64,000 bases of DNA from Anaeramoeba flamelloides (GCA_027625915.1 JANTQA010000070.1:11227001-11291000); one strand, 5' to 3'; positions 43,401 to 53,415 are shown, counted from the first letter of the stretch. Made by a program: numbers and translations. The notes: generated by a model not told the origin, from the letters alone.

Positions 43401-45095
43401 CTCTGATTTTGATTCTGATTGTTTGTCTGTTTCTATTTTTTTTTCTATTACTTTTTCTTTTTCATCCACTTTAACGTCTTGTTCTTCATTATTTTCAGTT
43501 CCGAATTTTGTTTCTGATTTTGATTCCAGTTCTGTTCCGGTCTTTGTTTGAGTTTTGGTTTTCTTTTCGTGTAATTTTTGTTCTTCTTCTTCATTTTCTA
43601 CTTTTATAGATTCAATTTGTTTTTTTTCTTCTATTTCTTTTTCTTCTTTTTCTATTTTGGCATCTTTGGTTTCTTCAATTTTTTCAGATTTTGTTTCATT
43701 TGATACTTCATTTTTTAAGTTTAAATTTTCAATTTGTTTATCTTTTTCTATATTTTTTTCATTTTGAATCTCATTTTCTATTTTTGATTCAGGTTCAGGT
43801 TCTATTTCTTTTCTTGTCTCAGTTTCCAATTTCTTTTCAATTTGTGTTTTTTCTTTGCTATCCATTTTTACTTCTTGTTGTTCATTTGTTTCATTTTCTA
43901 TTTCTGATTCTGGTTCTGTTTCTTTCCCTGATTCTGCTTCTGATTCTGATTTTGATTCTGGGCTTGTTTCCAGTTTTTTATCTATTTTTATTTCCGATTC
44001 TACTTTTAAAATTTTGATTTGTTGATCTTTTTCTACTTTTTTTTCATTTTTTTCTTCTGATTCTGATTTTGATTCTGTTTCTGTTTCTGTTTCTATTTTT
44101 TTTTCTGTTACTTTTTCTTTTTCATCTACTTTAACTTCTTGTTCTTCATTATTTTCATTTTCTACTTTTTTATCATCTTCTTCGTTTTTTTTTTCTGATT
44201 CTGCTTCTGATTCTGATTTTGATTCTGGTTTTGATTCTAGTTCTGATTCTGTCTCTGTTTCAGTTTTGTTTTTCTTTTCGTGTACGTTTACTTCTTCTTC
44301 TTCTTCGTTTTCTACCTTTATATTTCCCATTTTTTTTTTTTCTTCTATTTCTTTTTCTTCTTTTTCTTCTTTTGTATCTTTGGTTTCTTCAATTTTTTCA
44401 GATTTTGTTTCATTTACTACTTCATTTTTTAAGTTTAAATTTTCAATTTGTTTATCTTTTTCTATATTTTTTACATTTTGAATTTCAGTTTTTTCATCAA
44501 TTTTTACATTAGCTTTTATTTCAGTTGTTTCTTTTTCTTCTTTTACATTTTTTTCTTCTTCTTTTTGGTTTTCAATATTTTCTTCAGTTTTTGTTTCATT
44601 TTCTACTTCTTTTTTTACTTTTAAATTTTCAATTTGCTTAAATTCTTTTGTTTGATCCTTTAATGTAAGGTTTTCTTTTTCTATTTGCTTTTGTTGTGTT
44701 TGGATTTTTCTTTGATTGTTATTATTAACCCCGTTAGTATTATTTTTATTATCAATATTAAATTTGTTAAAACGTATCGATTTACGTCTTACAATAAATT
44801 CACGTTTTGTATTTTTTTGATAATTTTTCTTTTCTCGATGAAGTAATGATTTTTCAGCATTTTTTTTTTGATTTTCAACACGTTTTTCCCATTGCGAGAA
44901 TAAATTATTTTTCTTTTTTTTAATATTATTATTCTGATTTTTCATGTTGTCATCATTATTCGTGTTGTTGTTATTGGTATTGTTGTTATCTTCATTTGTA
45001 TTTTTATTTTGTAAGTTTCCTATTGATACTGTTGATTTTGTCACATATTGAGAATTAATCAAAGTCAATTTTTCTCCTTTTAATTTTTCATCCAT
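40401..45095 (-). CDS. Rho guanine-nucleotide exchange factor with DH and three PH-like domains
   Basis: A single-exon frame; the ATG at 45095 (MDEKLKGEKL) is preferred, since the ATG at 45149 adds only a short hydrophobic stretch (either gives over 1,560 residues). Counted from 45149: residues 100-735 are Asn-rich then Glu/Lys/Ser repeats, probably extended coiled coil. The DH domain lies at about 747-940, with KELLSSEESYVESL at its start and the conserved MPIQRIPRYVMLLQDLV helix. A PH domain follows (about 950-1085, ending WISAFDRL), a second PH-like domain (1130-1220, ending ILKWILTLRKH), an Arg/Glu/Lys repeat, and a third PH domain (1380-1485, ending MIEWMDTIQKQIG). DH domains load GTP onto Rho/Rac proteins; PH domains bind phosphoinositides, so the protein should act at membranes on actin control. 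The tail is acidic. Confidence 0.93.
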   Translation of the reverse strand: MDEKLKGEKLTLINSQYVTKSTVSIGNLQNKNTNEDNNNTNNNNTNNDDNMKNQNNNIKKKKNNLFSQWEKRVENQKKNAEKSLLHREKKNYQKNTKREFIVRRKSIRFNKFNIDNKNNTNGVNNNNQRKIQTQQKQIEKENLTLKDQTKEFKQIENLKVKKEVENETKTEENIENQKEEEKNVKEEKETTEIKANVKIDEKTEIQNVKNIEKDKQIENLNLKNEVVNETKSEKIEETKDTKEEKEEKEIEEKKKMGNIKVENEEEEEVNVHEKKNKTETETESELESKPESKSESEAESEKKNEEDDKKVENENNEEQEVKVDEKEKVTEKKIETETETESKSESEEKNEKKVEKDQQIKILKVESEIKIDKKLETSPESKSESEAESGKETEPESEIENETNEQQEVKMDSKEKTQIEKKLETETRKEIEPEPESKIENEIQNEKNIEKDKQIENLNLKNEVSNETKSEKIEETKDAKIEKEEKEIEEKKQIESIKVENEEEEQKLHEKKTKTQTKTGTELESKSETKFGTENNEEQDVKVDEKEKVIEKKIETDKQSESKSESEEKNEKKVEKDQQIKNLKVELETDTDKKSETSSRSESESKMVEKIQNEEIQEEKDLEEKKQKKNIKVENEEEEKEKVQEKKTETEPDTRIGTELDSDKENQNNEETEEPKVDETENKTDKKSEASSGTESESKMVEKIQNEEIQEEKDIEEKKQKTIKKNKNRRMQIAKELLSSEESYVESLSTMVKIYLNPLEKEYLKPEEIRSIFSGIISILNFNELLLKQIKPRCEEWNEQTLLGDILLTLVSFLKIYTVYINNYNSALHTLTKLTSKNKSLVKFLDKQSNLPEAKNMNLSFYLIMPIQRIPRYVMLLQDLVNHTNERHPDYKNLTKSLTQVQDIANHCNEKKREAEKMEEIFKIQSEVKGLDDIISPSRRFIREGGSLISLSSGKSSTKYIEAYLHLFNDLLVISKRAKKAKKSSTLLKKINIDIDTYTSHIPDLDQTDEKQNQKWQYNPGLCIKSWNLTKKDDEEQQQSSVGNHTLYFKTIEEQLQWISAFDRLKSEKMKIYTTKASKQIKNTDSIYKNPEYEKYQKEEWTVPTIKTNSKKMGNLKLNKNRKQKKKNQFLVLLQENLCIFKDNNDDDEKIELKDLKKIIFLAECEIRFNPHYKFGFELLTSNKIYYFSHQDLDTILKWILTLRKHIYLCWNNRLQTDINARTQQDNLVWGVSKDSGILTIDVESFMDKSVFVSLKKDLNENEENKLRGKGNEREREREKKKNKKMEKEMEREKKKNKKMEREKEKKREKERERENEMDKKKKKEMEMEKKKIEKKKSISRTRSRSRGRRNIKKKRKKKGEENNMDKYGTITVKEDFLSKYTSNFGKKWKKIYVILKQQHLLLCHRSNKKLNISEAIDLINLSVKLNFKLNKEKKFAFDLSSYDQIFTLKCDSKSKMIEWMDTIQKQIGVIAQLNQQLTFDNSDSEYKDSDPEFGVLNSKTENEIENENVNENENENEEDNINQKNLIKKKSSKQNKKQNTNLTRNNFSNSDFSDDEINDSNED
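42940..44670 (-). repeat. Imperfect Glu/Lys/Ser coding repeats in the RhoGEF gene
   Basis: On the minus strand, blocks such as QIENLNLKNEV, SEKIEETKD, KVDEKEKVTEKKIET and SESKSESEEKNEKKVEKDQQ recur two to three times in the same order. This shows internal duplications of several hundred bases. The matching plus-strand frames rich in Phe/Leu/Ser are shadows. Confidence 0.75.
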
Positions 45096-45149
45096 GATAA
45101 TAATATTCCAGACAAAACTTAATAATACTTTCGTGTCCCCACCTATCAT

Positions 45150-46942
45150 ATCTATTACAAGAATTATGAAATAATTTTTTTAAAAAATGATATATATATA
45201 TATATATATATTTAAAATTAAAATTTTTTGGATGAGTAAGGGAAAAATTTAAAAAAAGTTATTTCAGGTCTAAAAATATCAAAAAAAGTTTTCAAATTTA
45301 ATGAACATCAAATTTTATTATATTTTTCATGATAATGTGAAAATTAATTTTTAGAGTGGTTGGTTGTTTTCAGAAAAATTCATTTTCTTTGATTTATTTT
45401 TTACATAAAAAAAAAAAAAAGAAAAGTTTAATCAAAATTATATAAAGCCACAGTTAAGAGTTATGATCTCAATATTGTACTGTTTTCTTAATGATAAAAT
45501 TGTGAAGAGAATTAATATTAATTTTATGAGTGTATATTGTAAAAAATTCTTTGGTAAACAAAAAATTTGGAAAATATCTATTAATTAATTAAACAGGCAG
45601 TAGTGAACTTCAATTTTTAAAAAAATAACTTTTTAAGGGAATAGGTTGCTATGCTCAGTTGTAATCTGTAAAGTATCAATACAAAAGATTCAGTATTTGA
45701 ATTAGTCAATTAAAATTTTTTTATCCTTATTCCAAAATTTAAACTGGTTTTGTATTCACTCAAATTCAGTCTTTATCTTCATAGAATTTCATCAATTTTC
45801 AGAGAAAATCGTAACCTGATCGGTCTGAAGAAATTTTTTACTTTTAAACTTTGTTAAAGGATTGGAAAAAAACCCTCTCCATTTATGGAGTCGATCCAAT
45901 TCTTGAGAGAACCAATCACCTCTCACTTGTTTTAATAATATCTATAATTCCATAACGGGAACATGGAAACTGCCGTAGAGTGTCTCCAAGTTCCACAGAG
46001 TGTCTATGTTTTACAGACTTTAAAATATTGGAGAAAAATCAAAGATTTTACTCAATTATTTTGAATTCTGGAAAAGCTAAGGGTGGTTTTTTTTTTAATT
46101 TTAGAAATCTATTGAGCAAAAATCAAATTTTTGACTCAATTCTTTTAAATTCTGAAAAACCTAACGAGAGTGTCCATAGAGTGTCTAGCTTTTCTTGAGG
46201 TTTTCTGTTTTATTAGTAAAATCTACCGATTTTCGTTAGGCTTTTTTTACTTTAGAAATAAACAGAAACTTTATTAAAATTTTCTGTTTATTTCTAAAGT
46301 AAAAAAAACCTAGAACACTTTCCTAATAAACAGAAAACTCAAGAAAGGCTACCGGCGGTTTTTTTTAATTTTTGGAATAAACAGAGAATTTATAAAAATT
46401 TTCAGTTTATTTCAAAAATTAAAAAAAAAAAAACCTAACGAAAAATCAAAAAAAAAATATTTTTTCGAATTTAAATTAATAAAAAATTCTTTAATAGTTA
46501 AAATAATTGATTATCCATTTGAAAGATATTTATTTAATTAAAATATTTTTAAAATCAATGATTATAACCTCTTAACTGTGAAAAAAAACTTTATCAATTT
46601 TTTTACTATTAAATTTCAAAAAAATCTTGCTAGAACCTGGAAAATTGAATTTTCCAACTTTAATTGATAAATATCTTAAAAAATAATTTTTGATCCAAGC
46701 TCTTTTATTAACCAATAGTTTTTATTCAAAGTGAGATTATCAATAAAGTAAAAAATTAGTAAATGTTTGATTTTTTATTCAAAAAAAATTTTATTCATGA
46801 TGATGTTGTGAAATAAATTATAATTTTTACAATAATTCATTTTTTGCTTTATTTTATTTTTTGAGTATCCAATAATCTATTTTCAAGCATTCCTTTCGAA
46901 TATTATTTCAAAAACTACATTTTTTTCTATAGTTTCTTTGTA
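45150..46942. other. Upstream region of the RhoGEF gene with a hairpin array
   Basis: No gene. A TA microsatellite lies at 45190-45211, so the RhoGEF promoter is probably within 45096-45400, but no specific motif can be named. The main content is the hairpin array at 45869-46440. Confidence 0.5.
45869..46440 (-). repeat. Array of stacked and nested hairpin cassettes with tRNA-like end, copy 5
   Basis: On the minus strand the element ends in GGATCGACTCCATAAATGGA, a good B-box and acceptor strand, whose AATGGAG pairs with CTCCATT of the 5' core seen at 17802. Then follow at least four inverted repeats: 45990-46078 (arms TTCTGGAAAAGCTA type), 46085-46165, 46188-46350 and 46350-46440. The third is nested: outer arms TTCTTGAGGTTTTCTGTTTT and their complement enclose an inner hairpin with TTTACTTTAGAAATAAACAG arms. 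The tail GTAGAGTGTCT occurs repeatedly. Confidence 0.7.
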
Positions 46943-47317
46943 CACAAGAGTAAATATGAATGTTGTAAAAAATAGAGTTTTTACAATTTTAAAGATAAAT
47001 GAAAAGTTCCATTCATTTATCCAAATTTCGGTAATAGTAAACAAAACACCCGTTTTGATTCTTTAGCTCAAAGGGATTTTCAATATAAAATCGTTTCGCA
47101 AACAACCAATCTTTCAAATTTTAAAAAAAAAAAAATTTTTCAAACAAAGTATTGGTATTTGCCAAACGATTTTATATTGAAAATCCCTTTGAGCTAAAGA
47201 ATCAAAACGGGTGTTTTGTTTACTATTACCGAAATTTGGATAAATGAATGGAACTTTTCATTTATCTTTAAAATTGTAAAAACTCTATTTTTTACAACAT
47301 TCCTTATTTCACTTGTG
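46943..47317. mobile_element. 375 bp foldback element, almost a perfect palindrome
   Basis: The ends CACAAG and CTTGTG are flanked by TA on both sides (46941-46942 and 47318-47319). From about 46960 to 47103 the left arm is the exact or near-exact complement of 47155-47300, including CATTTATCCAAATTTCGG and CCCTTTGAGCTAAAGAATC. The loop is only about 50 bases. There is no coding frame. TA duplication and long arms fit a foldback MITE of the Tc1/mariner type. Confidence 0.85.
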
Positions 47318-47420
47318 TATTTATATCAATAAAATTCTTTATTCAAAGCCAAGTTAAAAAAATTATAAAAACGGAAATTGAAGTGAAAAGTTCAAAACAT
47401 TTTTTTGAATTATACCATTC

Positions 47421-47882
47421 AGGAAAAAAATAGTTTATTGGAAAAAAAATTGTCAAATCCATTTTAATTGTCAAACGGAAGCAAAAAGGAAAATTATTCA
47501 AATATTATTTTTACTTATTGCTTCCCTAATTTTAAAACAAATAACAAAGATTATATAATTAGATCGAAGATAAGAATTAAAATAGAATTCAAAACATGAA
47601 TTTTACTATTGTTTACAATTAAAATTCGAATTTTTAAAAATTGAACATTCTTCAATTTTGGTTAAATTTGAACTTTTTTGGATTTGATGCTATGCTTTTT
47701 TCATTCATGATAAATTGGCTTTAATATTTTATCAATGGGTATTAATTTGGTTTGAGCAATTTCAGTTTCATATATCTTTATTGGATCAGTGAAAAATAAT
47801 TGAAAAATTTTCCTTTTTGCTTCCGTTTGACAATTAAAATGGATTTGACAATTTTTTTTCCAATAAACTAATTTTTTTACTG
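47421..47882. mobile_element. 460 bp element with ~75 bp terminal inverted repeats
   Basis: The left arm 47421-47495 (TTTATTGGAAAAAAAATTGT, then GTCAAACGGAAGCAAAAAGG) is the complement of 47803-47882. The centre is non-coding. Target duplication is unclear. It lies about 100 bases from the foldback element, but the arms are unrelated in sequence. Confidence 0.75.
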
Positions 47883-48546
47883 GACGTTTAACAGTAATTA
47901 GAACTAAACAGAGAAAACTCTTGCTGTAAAATTGAATTTGTCAACATAAATTGTAAAACAACTTTTGAAAAAGATCTCTTCTGAGCTACTAATGTATTTT
48001 TTAGATGTGCAGAGATAATAAAGCGCATAATTAGCGATTTTTGAGTTCTATGCATAAATCTGAAAAAATTCTTTAGTGAATGGTGCTGCTTTTAGAGACA
48101 AGTTATTTCAGTCTGGTTTTTGATTATTTGCTTGATAAAGGATTGAATAAAATGACACTTAAGGTTTTATTGTTGGAAATCTAAAAAACATTTAGTTATT
48201 GGTTTAGGTGGAAAGTCGAAAAGTAATTATTATTTTCAAATTTTTTTCTCTTGGAAATTTTGTGATCGTTTTTGCTTTTTGTTTTCAAACACGAAATATT
48301 ATTGAGTGGTTGAGAACTGTATGTTTCATAATTCCAATATTAGAAGCATAACAAAAAAAAGTCCTTCTTTTTGTTTGAGAATAACAAGACCTCAAATATT
48401 TTTTTCAAAAAAAGAAAAATTTCTTTGGTGAAAAAAAAGAAAACCAAAACCAGTAGTTTTTTTACTGATCTGATGTTCTTTTCCTTCTTCAAATTAGAAT
48501 TTCAACAAAACTAAAAACAAAGAAACAGAATTATGATTCTTATTAC
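47883..48546. other. Intron or intergenic sequence after the CH-domain exon
   Basis: No match is seen to the second half of a CH domain on the minus strand, which should begin near an Asp-Ile-Val-Asp-Gly motif. The sequence is T/A-rich without other features. Confidence 0.4.
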
Positions 48547-48817
48547 CTTGTGTAGAACAACCAAGTACAGGGAAATTGTGCTCCTTCATAAACTTAAATG
48601 CTATCTCGAAATTCTCTCGTTTTTGAATCCCAAAACGAGGTTTCTTATTGAACCTGCCAACAGAGTCCCCTGTCAAGATTTCTAACAAGTTTAAAATTAA
48701 GATACCGTCAGAAAGATCTTGGTTAAAATTTGTAATCTTTAAGTTGCGCTTTTGAAGAGAATAGTTCATCCACATCATGTACTTTTTGGTTTGGTGGTCA
48801 TCCCAATCAGTGTTCAT
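48547..48817 (-). CDS. First exon of a calponin-homology (CH) domain protein; rest not found
   Basis: The ATG at 48817 opens 90 codons: MNTDWDDHQTKKYMMWMNYS, then LQKRNLKITNFNQDLSDGIL, LNLLEILTGDS, RFGIQKRENFEIAFKFMKE and the start of the NFPVLGCSTQ strand. This is the N-terminal two-thirds of an actin-binding CH domain (Trp at the helix-1 end, DLSDGxxLxxLLE helix, ENxxxAxxFMKE helix). The exon ends at a GTAATA donor with phase 1, exactly where many CH domains continue Asp-Ile-Val-Asp-Gly. The frame continues upstream of the ATG across an A run and AT-rich sequence, which is probably 5' UTR. The remaining exons are not seen before the transposons at 46.9-47.9 kb, so the gene is either interrupted by a long intron or broken. 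Paired CH domains occur in alpha-actinin, filamin and plastin. Confidence 0.7.
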
Positions 48818-51035
48818 TCTTTTTTTTTTTTTTTTTTTTTTGACAAATAAGTCTGATTTTTTTCTTATTTGCAAGATTAAGGAGTAAATAAAAAATGATA
48901 AACTTTTTTTGAAACAATTTTTCTTGTTTAACAAGAGACGACCATTTATTTTCCTTTGTTGTTTTTTATTTTTGTGTATGTCGAAGAAAACTTTTTGAAG
49001 TCTATTTATTTTCAATTCTCTTCTATTTTCTGTTTTATTTTTTAAATTACTTTTTTGTAATCTTGACCTTGAGAATAAGTTCTAAACAATTTGAGAAATC
49101 AACACACGTAAAACAGAGATTTGTGTAAAGAGTAAAATTTGATAGCAACAGATAAAAAAGTAGACTCTGCCTCATTTTTTCAAAAAAATTATTGAATGAA
49201 ATCTCAAATTATTACGAAAGTAGATTAATTAATTTGATTACTATAAAATCATCTTTAATCTGTTAGTGATGTTGTTGCGTCCGTTCACTAAAGTGTATGA
49301 CTCTTGAATTGTTTTCATTTATTCTACTTCATAACAAGTAAAATCCAAAAAATCTTTTTATTAATGTAAAAAAAATATTTAACTGCATCTTGAAATTGAA
49401 AAATGAAGATAAAACCAAACTTAGTTTCATAAAAAATTCAGAAACGGATTATTGTTTTTCAAAGTTTGAGGGTTTTTCGCATTTAAGAAAGATTTATATT
49501 CTCAATATATTTACTAAATTATTTAAAAACTTTTTTTTTTAAAAAAGAAATTGTTTGGCTATCAAGAAAGGAAGGGTAACAAATTTTTAATCAAGAGATT
49601 ATTAAATCTTATTTATTTTTTTTCTTAAAGTTAATAGAGTCATTAGGGACACCAGAGGTACGATTAAACTTGATCAGTAAATTCATTTAACAACTTTTAA
49701 GAAATGAATTTTCTTTTGTTTAAAAAATTCATTTTTACTTTTAAAATTTCAATCAAAAGTTCTGAATGCTTTTTTTTGTTTTGGATTATTGGATTCAATA
49801 AGAAAAAGATATTTTACTTAACCTTGTTATTTTGAAGTAACTTCACTTTTAGTATTTTTAGAGGGTTTTTATGAGTTATAACCTTGAAACTTTAATCCTT
49901 TTTAAAAACAAGAAAAAGAAATCAAATATTTAATCATTGAAGATTTAAAAAAATTTATCAAGTAATATTTATTCACAAATATTTTGGAAATTTCTTAAAA
50001 TTTAACAGATTAAAGAATATTCTTTTTCAAATATTAAGAGTATAAACAACGAACTTTTAAGTTTAGAATCATTTATTTGATAATTTTTTTTTTTTTTTTT
50101 ATTTTACTGGTCTTTGAATTATAAATGGGAACAATTTTCACTTCATTTTCAATTTCCTTTTTCAAAAATAGAAACTGAAATAGCAACATCCTTTTTTGAA
50201 CACAATATTTATAAATAAAAAATCTACAAAAGGAATTGAAAATTTCGTCCCATTTAGAATTCAAATACCAGTATGAAATTTTTTTTTGTTTTAGTTATAT
50301 TTATTTGAAGATAATTATAAAAATGTTTGAAAAAGGTTTAAATAAATCAAAAATGTAATTGGAAATAAATTTTGATTTCAATAAAAAATTAGAATAATAA
50401 ATTAAAAACCAAATAAACAGTAAAATATATTTGAACTTTTTGTTCAATTTCTAAAGATAATTTTAAAATTATAAATGAATTTGATTGGTTATAATTATTT
50501 TACAATTCTAAAAATTGTTTAATTGGGGTTTTCTGTTAAAGATTTTGAATGATGGATTTTTTATTTTTCTATTTTCATTGTTATTAAAATTTGTTCAATA
50601 CAAATGATTGATTAATTTTATTTCATTTTGTTCAAGTATATCTAATTTCTTTTTTTGGTTCAAATAAAAGTCTGTAATTTTTCTTTTTAATTTTTTTCTT
50701 TTTTAGATTTCATCCCATTTTCCGAAATATTTATTTCTTCGAATTTTTCATTAATTTTTTTAAAAATGATTTTAACTAAATTGTTTTTGTTCATTGATTA
50801 ATTCTTTATAAAAATTCATTAATTGATCAAATGATATTGTTTCATAATTTGAATACTCAAGCTACATTCAAAACCAATTAATTTTTGACAATTCTTACAA
50901 TATATGGAAAATTAATTACTTTTGTGGCTTGGGCATTTTTCAATTTGGTTATTATGAAAATCTGTTTTTTTTTTCAAATTATTATTTTTTTGAATTTTAA
51001 GAAAAATACAAAATAATAACCAATATATATATATA
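48818..51035. other. AT-rich region with a decayed coiled-coil exon
   Basis: 49020-50060 shows nothing gene-like. 50550-50930 on the minus strand reads as a decayed coiled-coil segment (see its own entry). The frame at 50073-50264 (-) is Lys/Ile/Phe-rich and not convincing. Confidence 0.45.
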
Positions 51036-51232
51036 CAGTCAGTTTCGCTTTTAAGGCACAAACTTTCAACGAAATTTAAGGCACAAAAATTATCTCAAAT
51101 TAAGGCACATTATTTGGAATTTTAATTTTTAGAATTTATTTTTACTAGAATCTGAATTTTGTGCTGTAATTTGAGATAATTTTTGTGCCTTAAATTTCGT
51201 TGAAAGTTTGTGCCTTAATAGCGAAACTGAAG
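51036..51232. mobile_element. CAGTCAG-family MITE, copy 1 (197 bp)
   Basis: Starts CAGTCAGTTTCGCTTTTAAG and ends with the complement of that sequence in slightly altered form (GCGAAACTGAAG). Inner arms carry AAACTTTCAACGAAATTTAA and TTATCTCAAATTAAGGCACA. It is inserted within a TA microsatellite, so TA flanks both ends. Related copies are at 53245-53415 and 63545-63739. Confidence 0.85.
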
Positions 51233-51281
<49 letters not shown>

Positions 51282-51321
51282 GTATGTGTATGTGTGTGTG
51301 TGTGTATGTATGTATGTATAT
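51233..51321 (+). repeat. TA / TG / TATG microsatellite
   Basis: A TA run passes into TG and GTATG repeats. The Val/Cys repeat frame across it is a microsatellite artefact. Confidence 0.9.
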
Positions 51322-51327
51322 TAATAT

Positions 51328-52500
51328 CGAAAAATAAACAATTCAAAAGAAAAATGAGAATTTTACAAAAAAAAATTACATTTAATTTTAATAAAAAAAT
51401 TTTTATTTTTTATTTTTTTTTAGACTTTTATCTATAAGAAAATAAAAGAAAGAAAATAGAAGGGAGTAATATAAAAACAAGATAGAAAAAAGAAAAAAGA
51501 AAAGTTAAAAATAAATCTTGATTTAAATAAACCCCAATCAAAAATATTCGAACAAACGAAAATTTAATTTTTGCTAAATAAAAATATTCTTATTAAAAAG
51601 ATTTATCTGACAAATAGTATATTGAGCTTATAACTAATTGAAATCTTAATAATTATTTATCATTTACATTATACTACTTAGAAAAAAAAAGAAATAATCA
51701 GAAAGAAGAAATCAAATGGAAATGTTTTGGATAATTATTAGATTAAAGATATAAAGAAAAAGTTTTGAAAGATTTTTTGAAAATTTTTCTAATAAAATAT
51801 TGATCGATCAAATAGTTAGATACTATTAAATAATTTTATTTAGGTTTTCCTTTTAAAAGAACTTGGCTTTTAAAGTAACACCAATCATTCAAAAAGAAAT
51901 TTTGACCGGGGAAAATGATGATCTATACGGGTAAGGGAAAATATTGCGAATGGTAAAAACTCAAAATATAACCAGGTAGGGATTGGGTTGCTAACTTGTT
52001 AATTTTTTAAATTTTTAAAAAAAAAAATTGCTTTTTAAAATTAATATTTTATTTTTTTATACAAATGGATATCAATTTTCTCTAATCATCGCAATTACAA
52101 TATTAAAAACAAATAATAACAAAAATATCATAATCGCCTAAAATAAAAAATATATTTTTTAATTTTTTACCTATTTTTGAACTTAAATAGAAGGATCTTT
52201 AAAAATTTCAAGTAAAATATTTTTAATTACACCTTTTCGAAATGAAGTTCAAAAAAAAAAAATGAGTGTTCGAAAAACCCATTAAACAATGTATAAAGAA
52301 ATATTTAATACGGATACCAATTAAAATTATATATTAACAACTTTTTTCTAATGCATCGTTATGATTTCAGGGTTGGTTTTTTTTTTTTTTTTTTCATTTG
52401 TCTAATCTTATTTACTTTTCATTTATATATAAAATAAACAATATAATATATTCGCTGTGTTACATTTTAATTCAATTAAATTGAGAATAAAGAATAAAAA
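51328..52500 (-). repeat. Family J, copy 2 (shared intron sequence)
   Basis: Uninterrupted counterpart of 26308-26650 plus 27480-28450. It lies between the coiled-coil and B-box remnants of the second decayed locus, which supports its being an old intron. Confidence 0.6.
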
Positions 52501-53244
52501 GGTTCTTCCAATAAGTTTTTTTTTTAGTTCTTTTATTTGTTTTTTTTTTCACAAAAAAAAATTCTTTACACAAAAACAAATCCTTTACATCAAAAAAAGG
52601 AAAATAAAATTATATTTGAAAGAAAAGTAGATGAAAAAAAAATGGTTACAAATTCAAAAAGAAGAGAATGTTAGAGAATTTTGATTATCAAAGCCAACTA
52701 AATAAAAATTAAAAAAATATTTTTTTTATCTTTTTTGGTTCTTTATTTATTTCTATTTGATCAAATTAAGAAATGAATTGAAAAAAAAAAGAAAGAAAAG
52801 AAAAAACAAAGAAAAATAAATAAAAAAGAGAGAAAAAAAAATAGTTTTGGATCTGTTTAAACATTTTTAATTTTTTCATATTTTATGAATTGAATCACAT
52901 TCTTCACTTTTTTTGTTCTCAAAATCTTTTTAAAAAGCTATATCATTAACTTTTCTATCATCTTGAAGCCAAATGTAAAATTAAATTATTTATTCTTTCT
53001 CTGCTTTTTACTTTATTATTTTGTAGGTAGTTATTTTACTGGTAAATGTTTATAATATGAATTATAGAGAGACCGATAAATAAAAAAGTAGAAATTGGTT
53101 AAATACAGTTTAAGTGAGTGATTTTAATTAAATGGTAATATTTTGCTTTGTTCAATCCCAAAACCAAAAAAATTGTCAAAATTTATGTGCCGATCGAAAA
53201 AAGTTTGAAAAAAGCTTCAATATTTAGCTCTTTTCGAACCAATA

Positions 53245-53415
53245 CAGTCAGTTTCACTTCTAAGACGTAAACTTTGAACTAAATTTAAGAGACAAAAAAA
53301 TCTCAAATTAAAGCACAAAATTCAAATTATAGTAAAAATTATTTGTGTAAAAAAATTTTCAAAGTTATTGCTTTAATTTAGTCCAAAGTTTGTGTCTTAA
53401 AAGTGGCGCTGACTG
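53245..53415. mobile_element. CAGTCAG-family MITE, copy 2 (171 bp)
   Basis: Begins CAGTCAGTTTCACTTCTAAG and ends TTAAAAGTGGCGCTGACTG, with TA on both sides (53243-53244 and 53416-53417). More diverged and shorter in the middle than copy 1. Non-coding. Confidence 0.85.

Larger units (their letters stand above)
50550..53030 (-). pseudogene. Second decayed B-box / coiled-coil locus
   Basis: On the minus strand, 53030-52860 is a heavily decayed version of the B-box exon region at 32682-32960 (shared blocks TTGAATCACATT and GTAAATGTTTATAATAT). Family J intron sequence follows at 52500-51328, then a coding-like stretch at about 50930-50550 with SNYETISFDQLMNFYKELIN and EKFEEINISENGMKSKKEK in two frames. 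The order and the shared intron match the locus at 25585-32850, so the two are paralogous and both dead. No TLDc exon is recognised here. Confidence 0.45.

Noticed and set aside
42748-44512. Several long plus-strand frames rich in Phe, Leu and Ser
   Set aside because: They are the antisense of the Glu/Lys/Ser-rich RhoGEF repeats; composition is what GAA/AAA codons give in reverse.
45980-46198. 72-codon plus-strand frame
   Set aside because: Runs through the hairpin cassettes; repeats LLNSxKAK-like text because the arms repeat.
51252-51437. Val/Cys/Met repeat frame
   Set aside because: Translation of a TG/TATG microsatellite.
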